A program made the position numbers and the translations under genes. This document shows, in pieces, positions 11,973-22,243 of a stretch of 64,000 nucleotides of DNA (the first letter of the stretch is position 1; the number at the start of each line of letters is the position of its first letter). Source of the stretch: Morinoia aosen (taxonomy: Eukaryota > Arthropoda > Malacostraca > Amphipoda > Talitridae); contig CM059575.1 in assembly GCA_030386875.1 (NCBI GenBank), forward strand, positions 48,638,859 through 48,702,858. The letters run 5' to 3'. The notes beneath the pieces were generated by a model. That model saw only the letters and a program-made list of their open reading frames with translations. It did no database searches and was not told the origin of the DNA.

Positions 11973-12446
11973 TCAGTTCTCATGAAATAATTCACTAACA
12001 CTTTTGCAGAAGCCTGGTGAGTGACTAATTTTATTGAAAAGATAGAGGAAAACCCTCTCACAACAAGGAATAGCATTTAAGAAAAATTTACTGCAAAATT
12101 TCAGTCTCTTGTACTGATCATCAGATTGGAGATACTTTTTAAAAGACCCAAACAGAAGGAAATTGAAATATTTTACACTAAGAATGGAACATATAGTATA
12201 GTCAGACAAAGATGTTTTTTTCTTCAGCTGTTGCTGATACACGTCTGTATTCATGGCAATGTAACCGGAGATATAAGTGGCAGCATCTTCCACTTTCACT
12301 GAAGCCAAAATTCCTCCAATATCGGTGGGTCCGTTGAATACCACGACAGCCTTTTGCGCCCCTTCATCCATTTCAATGATGGGTGGAATTATTTCACTTT
12401 CTTCATGTACCTGGAAGGCAAAAATAAATATTAGTGAACTTGTCAC
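11973..12446 (-). CDS. P-transposase-like C-terminal exon in P-A
   Basis: The useful part is the first 66 codons after a strong acceptor (TTTTTGCCTTCCAG, ending at about 12417, followed by VHEESEIIPPIIEMDEG). It includes KVEDAATYISGYIAMNTD. An EDAxxYIxGY motif occurs near the C-terminus of P-element transposases, where it follows an acidic segment, and that order is kept here. The homologous exon in P-B at 40677-40799 aligns over 38 codons without gaps or stops. The window shows no complete catalytic region or THAP finger. The frame after about residue 75 looks non-coding, so the true exon probably ends near 12225. Function is inferred, and the element may be defective. Confidence 0.5.
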   Translation of the reverse strand: MTSSLIFIFAFQVHEESEIIPPIIEMDEGAQKAVVVFNGPTDIGGILASVKVEDAATYISGYIAMNTDVYQQQLKKKTSLSDYTICSILSVKYFNFLLFGSFKKYLQSDDQYKRLKFCSKFFLNAIPCCERVFLYLFNKISHSPGFCKSVSELFHEN

Positions 12447-12846
12447 ATCAACAGTTCCTGAATTAGATTTGGCTCAATAAGCATGCATTTCAGTTGCATT
12501 AGTGAGGGTACAGATTAAAATATGTTGGAGAAAACAAAAGGCAGAGTTAATATAATAAATTGAGGTGCAGCTGGGAGTATTTAATAAATAGGGTCAGTTA
12601 TACAGAGAGAAAACACTGAATATAAAGCAGTATTAAAATGCACACATAAGGAAATGGAGACAATGACACACTAGAGTGTAATACAAACTTTAAAAATATC
12701 AGTCGCACTGGGAGAAAAGGGAAGGAAAAAGCCAGAGAAAAATCATTGGTGAAAAAATAAGGGGAAAAAGAGAAAATTACACTATAATGGGGTAATAGAC
12801 CGGAAAGTGTGACATACATAGCTTCAGGTACAACCAAATAAGTTAA
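12447..12846. other. Intron-like sequence upstream of the P-A exon
   Basis: No coding signal beyond the polypyrimidine tract and acceptor of the exon just to its left, read on the minus strand. Confidence 0.35.
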
Positions 12847-12850
12847 TTAA

Positions 12851-13989
12851 GGGGGTCCTCCGGGGGCCCTTTTCTCTCCGATGGTCATTTTTCATTTTAT
12901 TGTTGAAAAAGAACCCTTAGGTGGTGGACTATTCGGTCCTAAAATTTTATGGCTCTACGGACAATAGATCCCCCCCAGGGGAGGGGTAAGGAGACCAAAA
13001 TCTTAAATTTTCGAGTCCATTTCGACCCCATATAAAAAGAAAACAAAAGAAGAAATGTAAAATTTGCAAATGTACTTTTGTTAGATATGTTCCAAGAATT
13101 CTAAAACTGTCTTTGTTTTTGTTCTAGCATAAAAACTCAATGAGTTCTATTCTTTTGAAATATCATACCAGTGGACTAAAAACCAATATGTCGAATTTTT
13201 TCAAAAACTAAGACCTGAATCAAAAAAAATGTATAGAGGAAATTGTGTTTCTTTTCAAAAGTTACATATAATAGTCAAATTTCATAAGCATCTAACTGAA
13301 ATAAAAAATTTCATAATTTTTATGAAACAAGTAAAAATTTATTAAATTTTTTCTTTTTTGGAAATTACAATTCACAGTGTGAATATGATGTTATGCATAG
13401 AGATTATCAAAATAAAAATGAAAACAGCATTCAATTACATAAATTTTCCATTATATCATACTAAAACCAAAAATTTAGATTTTGGCCTATACTGTCAAGT
13501 CACTTATTCTCAAAATTCAAAAGAGTAGAAGTCATTGAGTTTTTATGCTAGGAAGAAAACAAAGACAGTTTTGGAATCCTTGGAACATTTCTAACAAAGT
13601 TATATTCCCACTTTTTCCATTTTTACAGTTTAATTTTTTTAATAATAGTTCAAATCCCAAAATTTCGGTTTTTCTGATATATTGGTAAATTTTCGCGTAC
13701 AAAAAAAAAAATAAAAAAATGCAAAATACCTGAATATATCTTTGTTAGAAATGTTCCCAGGATTCCAAAACTGTCTTTGAATTTGTTCTAGCATACAAAC
13801 TCAATGACTTCTTTTCTTTTGAAATAGGTATAAAAATGACCCAAAAAACTGATATTTCAAATTTTGCGGAAAAACTAAGGCCTAAATCAAAAAATTTCAT
13901 GAGTTCAAATGTTTGTCTTGCAAAACTACATATACTGACCAAATTTCAGACCAATCGGATCAAAAAAAATTTTTTTCCGGAGGACCCCC
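12851..13989. mobile_element. TTAA-flanked non-autonomous DNA element (1.14 kb)
   Basis: The ends are perfect inverted repeats GGGGGTCCTCCGG (left) and CCGGAGGACCCCC (right), flanked by TTAA (12847-12850 and 13990-13993). TTAA duplication is used by piggyBac and Kolobok superfamilies; the ends alone do not decide between them. No transposase is encoded. An internal block of about 120 bp, built around AAAACTGTCTTTG, occurs in direct orientation at about 13074-13170 and 13733-13850 and inverted at about 13480-13605. Confidence 0.8.
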
Positions 13990-14168
13990 TTAATACACTC
14001 AAGCTAGTTTTCACAATTTTTCTTCAACAGTTAATGTTGTGTATAATATAAGTAGATTTGTTAATGATATTTAACAAATACAACTAAAATCGACTAATTT
14101 AAACTACAAAAGAAAAAGTTTAAAACACACAAGCATCAATTTTATATGACATAAAAAGGTATTTGTAA

Positions 14169-14545
14169 AGGAGAGGACCATAATCAATTCTTCAATTTTT
14201 GCTGCTAAACATAGTTAATTAGATCAAAATGAACAATTTTTCTACCATGCCCTTTCTGATGCAAATGAGCATTTAATGAGTTATAGCGGAATGTTAATTT
14301 TCATCTTTGATGGCTGGAATGCGCTTGATCATTTGAGTGCGTCAAAAGGAAGAGTCCATTGTAGTCTTCGCATCCGAACAATTTCTTTCCCCATCAAGCA
14401 CTAGAGCTGCGGTCAGTAATTTCCTGCTATAACTTGTTAAATACTCATTCGCGACGGAAAGGGCGTAGATGAAAAATAGTTTATTTAGATCTAATTAACT
14501 ACGTTTAGACACCGAAAAGTGGAAAATCGATTATGGTCCTCTCTT
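14169..14545. mobile_element. MITE with TAA duplication (377 bp)
   Basis: The ends AGGAGAGGACCATAATC and, in reverse complement, AAGAGAGGACCATAATC match, and similarity continues inward for about 120 bp. The flanks are TAA (14166-14168 and 14546-14548). This fits a Harbinger-type MITE. No coding capacity. Confidence 0.75.
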
Positions 14546-14548
14546 TAA

Positions 14549-15597
14549 CATTTACCCATAAAAAATTAAATGAAGATATGTCCTCAATTTCATTTTTGCA
14601 CAGATGTTTTCTGTTTCCTACTAAGAAACAGAGAAAAGGAGACTAAGATATAAACAGAACCATAAACAAAAACAGAAAAATCTGCTTCTTTATATTAAAT
14701 ATGGCTTTGTAGCTTCAGATAAGATTTTTGAAGCACTCACAATAAACCTATGATCAACAGCAAGAATTTTGCACCTTATATAAAGAAATTATTTAGCAGC
14801 AAATGGAACACGATGAATGGTAAGCCTAAAAGAAGTCAGGTACCTTAAAATATGCATTTCTAAATATGCTTAGAACAGCGTCAATTTCAAGAAGGTAATT
14901 GCCATAAAAAGTAGCACTTACAATAGAAAATCATAGACAAGATTTTGCATCTTGCTTGTAAACACTAGACATTTAGCTATAAGGTAGAAAGTTATTACAA
15001 GTTAATCTGAAAATTTCAGATAAGATTGGCTACACAAGAAAAATAGGAGCTATTCTAAAGTTGCATCTAACATACAGTAAACAAGTTTTACTATGTGGCA
15101 GTCCAAACTAGCTTTCATGTCTGAGCATTGTAGGTTCTAAGCTTACTTGCTAATTTCAATATAATGCAGAGATCAAAATTTTTAAAATGCCATTGAAATT
15201 TTTTTAATACAAACCTTGTAAAATTTGACAGCAGATCCTACTTCCAGATTAATTCACACACAGAAATTCAAATACTATGAAATCTGATAGCACCCTACCA
15301 CAAGATATAGGATTTTAGGTTACCTTTCTGGAATGAAAAACTCATGAACAGTATGTCATTAATCAGCATTTAATTGTAGCACATCCTATTCCTATTTACT
15401 CATTTCCTTTAAATTTTAAATTTCACGCAATTCAACGGCATTTATGAATGGAATTAGCATATCAAATTTGAACTGTACTACTGTATCTGGTGGCAAAGAT
15501 TTGGTCAAGAGAATGCCGCTTCATCAAATGCAATAATCAGTTATAAGCCATTATTTTTATATTAGTTTCGAATAAAATTCAAAATTCAATTTCTTAC
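14549..15597. other. Intron-like interior of P-A, partly matching P-B
   Basis: The part near 15370-15597 matches the reverse complement of about 37404-37620 in P-B. There is no coding signal. Confidence 0.5.
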
Positions 15598-16103
15598 CTT
15601 CCAGTTCCAAACTCCTTTGATCATAATACAACAGCACAACACCTCTTTCCAATGAAATGTGCGTCTTTAAATGCAGAGGGGATTCTTCGGAAGTCGGTCT
15701 TTTTGAAATGGCTGCCAGCAAACATAACTTACATAAGTTCGACTTGAGATTATTTAACTAAGCCTTTTCACTGGGCAAAATCAATTCTTTAAAATTGAAA
15801 CCAGACCTTTGAAATATCTTGGGTCGATTTTTAGAATTATTCCGACACCAAATAAAGGAACACTTTTTTAAAAATTTAACTTGAGGCGCCGACATTGCGA
15901 TTCACTAGACTCGTTAACACTTCATTAGAACAGAAATGAAACATTGTCGTACGCGTAACGCTAACAGTGATGCCAGATTTCGGGTTAGCAATGTTGCCAG
16001 ATGCAATTTAAGCGCTGCTAGTGGTCGGATGCCTTGACGTCACTGGGGTGAGACTCGATTTCATAAAAGACTGGTTTGCAGCTACCTTGTTTCGTCTACC
16101 ATG
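15598..16103 (-). other. Proximal end of P-A with candidate first exon
   Basis: On the minus strand this segment runs from the CATGGTAGAC end to a splice donor (GAACTGGAAG then GTAAGAAATT, at 15598/15597). It matches 36894-37403 in P-B, donor included. A frame open for 42 codons ends at the donor in P-A (AAISKRPTSEES onward). The P-B copy has a stop in that frame, so coding is doubtful and it may be a 5' untranslated exon. Confidence 0.45.
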
Positions 16104-16133
16104 GCCTACAGTCCTACATAAGCATCAGTCGCT

Positions 16134-16364
16134 ATGGAGCGTTCCGTGAGTGCGCTCTTGTAGCTAGACGGTAAGAAACAGGAACGGAAACACTGGGTCC
16201 ATCCCATCAACGTGAGGAGAGATCGCTATGGAGAATACCACTATATCTTCGAAGTACTGAGGAGAGCTGAATCGCAATTCTACGAGGATTTACGGATGAA
16301 ACCGGCAACTTTTGATGTTCTACAATCCCTTGAAGAAGGAAAAATTTCCAACGAGATAACATAA
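16134..16364 (+). pseudogene. Harbinger nuclease N-terminal fragment
   Basis: A start at 16134 gives MERSVSALL, an in-frame TAG, then RKHWVHPINVRRDRYGEYHY, an acidic stretch, and FYEDLRMKPATFDVL before a stop at 16362-16364. The order of a (R/K)xxWVHPxN block, a tyrosine-rich linker and an FRM-like block before the first helices is the conserved N-terminal region of PIF/Harbinger (HARBI1-like) nucleases. The DDE domain is missing. It lies inside element 1, whose TAA duplication agrees with this family. Confidence 0.7.
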
Positions 16365-17090
16365 ATTTGCTATTCAGTAATAATTCGCAAATTTTTATTG
16401 AGGATACATGTAAAGCCAAGTAGTTTAAGCAAAATTAAAGTATTTCCAAATAGGCTGTATCACTTTATAATACTACAAGTTTTCGTAGGCCAGTACGAAC
16501 AAAAAACGTCTTGTGGTGACCTAAACGTAAGTGCAAGTAAATTAATTCCCTTCATAAATTCAGGGTTGTGCCAGAGAAAGCTAAGTGAAAAATACTGACA
16601 AATACTGACTTGTCCTGACCAAAAATTTCTCGAAATACTGATATGTTTTCCGTTAGTATTGGAAAAAATCACCCAAGCCCATAACATTTTGCAGCTTATT
16701 GTGTATTTGACACTCACTGAGTCCTCCTCATCATCATACGGCCTCCTTTTCCTTCCATTTTGCGGAAAAAAATGAAAACTTTATTAAAAAATCCTACATA
16801 ATTATTCTTTCAGCAAGATCATAAAATAAAATACACAGCATCACAAAAAAATGAAATTACATAACAAGAAAAATAAAATAAAATTCCTTAAACTGAAGCA
16901 ATGATAAAATAACTTTTCAGAGAAGGCAGAAGAAAACAGAAATAATAAATGCTTAAATAAGTTACAGAAATTCAAAAATTACACTAAAATATTACATGTT
17001 ACTCTATGTTATAATTGTTATATTATTAGTTGTACAAATTATTGGTTATACATTAGATTTTTTGCCTCAGACGAAAATTCTACCCCTGTA
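16365..17090. other. Non-coding interior of Harbinger element 1
   Basis: AT-rich sequence with no clear gene. A minus-strand frame (16460-16717) extends the RKRRPYDDEED stretch mentioned under element 1, but its translation resembles nothing I know. Confidence 0.35.
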
Positions 17091-17306
17091 AGATATGACG
17101 ATCCATAGGCGGAGCCGAGGAGAAACGCTCGCCGCGAGCGTCAAAAAAATCCCGACGAATTTCCCGAGCGCGCCGCTCCGCTCCGCTCCGTGCCGCTCCG
17201 CTCCGCTTGTGGTGTGAACAGCCAAGCGTTTCTGCATTCAAACATGTACAAGCATTATTGCCGCTCTGCTCCGCGCCCCTCCGCTCGTAGTGTGAACGCA
17301 CCCTAA

Positions 17307-19000
17307 AGGCCCGGCTACACTATGCGTTTCTTCGTGCAACTCACGCGCGACTCGCCCTAATTTGACGCATGCATGTCGGATGCACGAGTGCTGCATGAAC
17401 TTCGACGGTGTGCGGTTTTTGACGCGTCTTCTTGAGAAGCAAGCATCTGTGGCGCGTAGTTAGGAGTGAACTACACATCATTTCAGGGTCATCGCCCGAC
17501 AGCTCTCCCATTTCGCAGTTGTACTTTATCATGGAGTGTTCTATTGTACTTCTGTTTATTGCTTGCGCTTTCTACAACGAGTGATTGGCCACGCGAGCTG
17601 GTGCTCCAGCTCAGAGACCAATTTAAAGTAAAGTAATGCATCTGAAACGTCAAAAATTCAACATATAAGAAATAAAGTTATAAGAATTTGCTTACAAAAT
17701 TATGTTAACATCTCTAGACACTGAGAAGGCATTGACAGTTGATATAACCACTATTATAGAAGTAGCCGCGTCCATCCGTCTGTGTGACTCCCTCTTCTAA
17801 TCGATAGCTTTGATAGCAACAAGGATATAGCTTAAGAAATACAAGAAATTATTCTACTGCATTATTTTTCTGTGGCGATTAAATTCCCTTTCATTTGGAT
17901 TATGGTATCCAGAATACGCAATCAGCATATTTTTACAAATAGAAATTTTCTTTGAAGCTTTCTCTGTTGAAATTCATCATTTTGCTTTGATATTTCTAAT
18001 TGATAATGCGAAAAAATGTTTTAAATTCGTTTGACCAGTAACCTGGCTACCACTTAGTATAAAGCCCAGGATTTTGGAACTTGAGTTATCGTTTTCGAAA
18101 TTGTGATTTCCTTAAAAAGCTCGGAAGAGATAATAGACATTTCAGAATAAAATTTTACCAAGAGAGGCCACCACGGATAGAAATGTTTTCAGGCTCAATT
18201 GACATTGTTTTTAATTTTTTTCAGGCTCAATTGACATTTCGAGCTTAGTTTTATGCTTGCTAAACAGAGGACATGTAACTTTTCGTTGTGGTGTAACTCT
18301 GTCATTTTGAACTAGTAAAAATAAAATTCACACATTGAAGACACAGTATTTTTAGGCTGAACAAAATGTTCAGCATTTAAAAAAAAATCGAAGCAGGTAC
18401 AGAGGAGGTACAGCGACTGACCCAATCTTGCTATGATATGTTGTCATTTCTTAATGATGGGTAGAGAGACGGCAGTCAACATCAAATTTGCATAGTCAAG
18501 TAGTCGCTCAGGTAAGTCATGTGTATTATTTATTTGTATATAGAAAATATACAAGTTAAATAATTCTTCCCATTGCATTTGTACCTGAGTGAATAAAACC
18601 AAAATCAAAAATGAATACCGTGTATATATTTTTGAAATATATAGCATTTATTTCGAGTAAATCAACCCTGTTTCTTGTTGATTAGATAGCTTAACCCGAA
18701 ATTAGAATGAAACATAGTTGGGTAGTTATGTCTTTGATTGACTTTAAATTACTTATACATGAAGGAAATAGACAGGTAGCGTGAGTGATTGTCTTTCCTG
18801 TTTTTTCTTCCCTATCGCACATGCGATAGCGACTGACCGGAGCGCACGTTTATCGACATCTTTCCTCTCCGGGCTGCGCTGTGCAACTGATGCGGCGTGA
18901 TGCCGCTGCTCCGCGTAGCGTAGTGTAGCCGCTCTAGCATGCAGGGGGTAAAAAATGCCTGAGGATTGCGCAGTAAAAATTGCAAAGTGTAGCCTCGCCT
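17307..19000. mobile_element. PIF/Harbinger-type element 2 (non-autonomous, 1.69 kb)
   Basis: The left end AGGCCCGGCTACACTATGC and the right end in reverse complement AGGCGAGGCTACACTTTGC match at 16 of 19 positions. The flanks are TAA (17304-17306, shared with element 1, and 19001-19003). No transposase is recognisable. A 60-bp patch near 17735-17795 resembles, in reverse complement, the end of the insertion at about 51121-51354. Confidence 0.75.
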
Positions 19001-19380
19001 TAATGCAATGAGCATTGAAGAAGCAGAAGTGAAGTTGACTAAAACAATGACCGCATACAATCAGTGTTGCCCAATTGTAACTCGTACAGTTACACAGAAA
19101 AATAAACAAAAGCCATGGATTACTGGCGACATCGTGAAACATATAAAGGAACGTCAATCGTACCTAGCCCTCCTTTGCGAAGGGCGAATATCTAGAGAAA
19201 CATATAACCGTTTCAGAAACTATGTGACAAACTAGATAAGGACATCAAAAAAGGGCTACTTTACGCTCAAGTTTACTCAATTTAAAGCTGACGTTAAAAA
19301 AACTTGGCGCCTCCTCAACTCTTGTTATAAACCGAATAACGCCGACGAAAAAGAAATTGAATATGTTGTTCAAGATATGT
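19001..19380 (+). pseudogene. LINE copy 1 resumed: end of endonuclease and linker
   Basis: The reading frame interrupted at 3231 continues here as NAMSIEEAEVKLTKTMTAYN, then VTQKNKQKPWITGDIV and the SRETYNRF block. All parallel the fuller copy at 57534-58000. A stop at about 19233 (TAG after TN) and a shift near 19379 break the frame. Confidence 0.85.
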
Positions 19381-21060
19381 AAAATACCACGAGAAGAAAG
19401 AAATTGCTAATATCTTTAACAATTTCTTCGTAAACGTAGGGAAAACTATAGCTGATGGTATTCCAAGTGAACCTACTGATCACCTGGAATACATGGATCA
19501 TATTCAAGAACACAACTTCTTTTTCTTTACGCCTACCAACTCTTCCGATGTAGTTGCGAGCATAAACAACCTGAAAAATCAATCGAGTTGGTCACAAACG
19601 TTTCCGACTATAGTACTTAAAATTATTGCTGATATTTTAGCCCCGCTGATATCCAATATTATTAACCAGTCTCTCTTCCTAGGCAATTTTCCGAACTCCC
19701 TCAAAGTTGCTATAAGTAACCCTTATCTTTCATGATGGGGAAAAAACCTGTGTAAACAAATATCGACCTATCTCCGTGCTACCAATTATTAGCAAGGTAT
19801 TCAAGAAAAGTGTGTATAAAAAAATTGTACTCTAATTTTGAACAAAAATCATTTCTCTATGATAAACAATACGGCTTTCGCTGTAAAAAATCAACAACAC
19901 AGGTAATATTAAATCATTTATAATTCCTTTATTCTAATATAGATGAAGGAACGCCTGTCTTCTCTGTATTTTTTGACTTTCGAAAAGCATTCAATTGTGT
20001 GGACCATAACATATTACTCTCGAAACTACACTATTATGGCATTCGAGGGGTTGCTCATGATTGGTTCAGATCATACCTAATAAATCAGAAGCAATACGTT
20101 GTCTTTGACGACGCAAAATCGGACCCACAGACAATTAGCCATGGAGTTCCATAAGGATCTATCCTTGGGACTCTCCTATTTCTGATTTTTATCAATGATA
20201 TTACTAAATCTACATAAATTTTCAAATTCATACTTTTCGCCGATGACAGTACGCTTTCTGCGGCCCTTTCGAACCAAAATCCCGCTATGATTGCGGAGAG
20301 TATAGATAATGAACTCCATAAGGTTTCATTGTGGCTTAAAGCTAATGATGTAAACCTTAATATCGATAAAACAAAATATATTACATTCTCATATGAGAAA
20401 AATATATCTCTCCCACCCTTTAAAATGGGCGAAGGTGAAATCGAAGAAACCAATTCATGTAAGTTTCTGGGCATCACAATAGATAAACATCTGACCTTCA
20501 AAGAGCACATCGCTCATGTTAGTTCTATATTATAAAAATCCATCGGAATCCTGAATAGAGTTAAAAAATTTCTGCCTGAAACAGCTATACAAATGCTCTA
20601 CCGAACGCACATTTCACCATACTTGCAATACGGAATAGAAGCATGGGCGGGAACTGATAAAAATAAAACCATTATAGTTTTTTCTCTGCAAAAAAGAGCC
20701 ATCAGAGCGGTAAATAATCTAGAATATAATGCTCAGATAAATGATTTATTCAAAAATGTACAAATGCTTAAACTTTCAGATCTCTACAAAATCTCCATTA
20801 GTAATTTCATATACAAAACTTTAACAAATGATGGCGGCAATAGCCTAAAACAATTATTAACTGCACTAACTGGTCATCATGACCATTTAACCCGAAATAG
20901 AAGTAAATTCATGCTTCCTTATTATTCTAAGACCCGGTCGCAACACAGTATCCTCTTCGTTGGAACTAAAACTTGGAACTCAATACCTGCGGAGATCCGT
21001 TAAAGTAATTCTTACAAGGTATTCAAAAGAAATCTTGAGTCTCAATTCCTATCAGAATAC
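19381..21060 (+). pseudogene. LINE copy 1 resumed: reverse transcriptase
   Basis: The translation follows the whole reverse transcriptase of the copy at 55850-57571: IANIFNNFFVNVGKTIADG, the FRKAFNCVDHNILL block, FADDSTLSA (about 20235-20265), LKANDVNLNIDKTKYITF, KFLGITIDKHLTFKEH, and the C-terminal SILFVGTKTWNSIPAEIR. Several stops (near 19733, 20152, 20214, 20535 and 21001) and frameshifts (near 19380 and 19730-19850) make it inactive. Confidence 0.9.
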
Positions 21061-21455
21061 TAGTCGTGTAAGATCACCGAGTCAAATTTTGTCTCCTACA
21101 TGACTGGTCCTAATAATGTAATTTGCCATTGGTAATATCGCCGATCTTCAGTCTGCTCTAAATCATTTATCGAATATACTGTTAAATATAGTCCATATGA
21201 CCTATATTGTACAATGAAGTATCTAATATCGAGTAAATTTTCTCATTGATCAGTCTAATGCAAAACTAGGTTAAGTGAATTAGGTTAAACATTATTGTAC
21301 ACTTTAGAATAACGTGATGGTAGGATGCCCTAGAAGTCGCTGAACTTATTTGGGCCCACAGGTAGCTATACTCAAATTTGACCATTGTTCTAGACTTAAG
21401 AAACATTCTACCTCTGTATCACCTGTGGTAAATAAATTGTTTAAATTGTTGAGTT
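21061..21455 (+). mobile_element. LINE copy 1 3' untranslated region and tail
   Basis: This matches the 3' regions of copies 2 and 3 (about 55443-55849 and 50745-51399). It ends in short tandem repeats of AAATTGTTT type, a hallmark of CR1/L2-like LINEs, which finish in a microsatellite and not in poly(A). Confidence 0.8.
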
Positions 21456-22243
21456 TACCACCAATTGAGTACAAGCATATGTTCGGACTTGCAAGAAAAC
21501 AACGCTAAGAATTAAACGTGATCTTTTGTGAAATCTTCTACCAATGATTGAAATGAATATTTTAGCCTATTTTCATTTTTAAATTCCTTCCCATGATGAA
21601 AACATGCATGCATCTTAACGGGTTGACTAACCTGTGTGGCAATTATTTTGTAGTAATAAAATGTCATCTTCCTTTAAATCATCAAGTCGTTTCGCTCCTA
21701 ATTAGGGAAACTTGAATTCCAATAGTCAACATAATGATTAAATCAATATGGAAAGAAACAAGCACGGCGTTACACACGAACGAACAAACAAACATGCTCA
21801 TTAATATAGGACAAATTATTTTACTTGAGGCACAGTTTAAATAATTATGAGCAATCGAAATGCAACTTCTAAAATTTAGGTGCAGACAATGTGCGTAAAT
21901 TGTACAAGCATATACATAAAGCTATTGCTCCTCATATAATAATTATTGCTTACATTGCATTTCATAATTGAATTTAGTCATGAATCATTTCATGATAAAG
22001 AACATTTTATTTATTTTGAGAACTTAGAAGTAATGAAATTGTCCTATTAATTTCGCAGAAACGTGGAACTAGTTTGTCTGATCGCACAAATTTCGCTCCC
22101 CGGGCGGGCAGCAGCCACATTGTGCCTGGCTCAAGCATGACTAGCGAGTTCACAGTGCGAGTAACTCACACCACGATTTCGGTCTTTTGAGTTTGTGAGA
22201 TTAGCATTGAAGTCCAAAGAAGACGCTTAGCGAGTGCAGGATC
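21456..22243. other. Non-coding stretch, nothing recognised
   Basis: AT-rich, then GC-richer from 22090 just ahead of the transposase-like gene. The GC-rich part might be its 5' untranslated region. I saw no terminal repeat. Confidence 0.35.

Larger units (their letters stand above)
5784..16103 (-). mobile_element. P-superfamily-like element A (10.3 kb)
   Basis: The ends are inverted repeats starting CATGGTAGAC. The left end reads CATGGTAGACTAAAGGAGGT, and the right end in reverse complement reads CATGGTAGACGAAACAAGGT. The flanks are a perfect 8-bp duplication, GCCTACAG (5776-5783 and 16104-16111). CATG-type ends, 8-bp duplications and a coding exon with an EDAATYISGY motif (11973-12446) together suggest the P superfamily. 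A related element, P-B, lies at 36894-46339 in the opposite orientation; both ends and internal parts match. Transcription in P-A would run on the minus strand from the right end. Its size comes largely from SINEs, a TTAA element and a MITE. The intervening stretches hold no other recognisable genes. Confidence 0.75.
3232..17303. mobile_element. PIF/Harbinger-type element 1, swollen by nested insertions
   Basis: The left end reads GGGTGCGTGCACACACTACG. The right end in reverse complement reads GGGTGCGTTCACACTACGAG. Both are followed by GC-rich GAGCGGAGC-like subterminal repeats. The element is flanked by the 3-bp duplication TAA (3229-3231 and 17304-17306), which fits the TWA preference of the superfamily. 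Removing the nested hAT (about 3321-5776) and P-A (5784-16103) leaves about 1.3 kb, so the original was a short deletion derivative. It keeps the first part of a Harbinger nuclease (16134-16364). The minus strand near 16680-16770 encodes a short basic-acidic stretch (RKRRPYDDEED) that might be the end of the companion DNA-binding gene, but this is weak. Confidence 0.8.

Noticed and set aside
16460..16717. 85-codon minus-strand frame in Harbinger element 1 as a DNA-binding companion gene
   Set aside because: Only the short RKRRPYDDEED stretch upstream is suggestive. The frame itself shows no MADF or Myb features.
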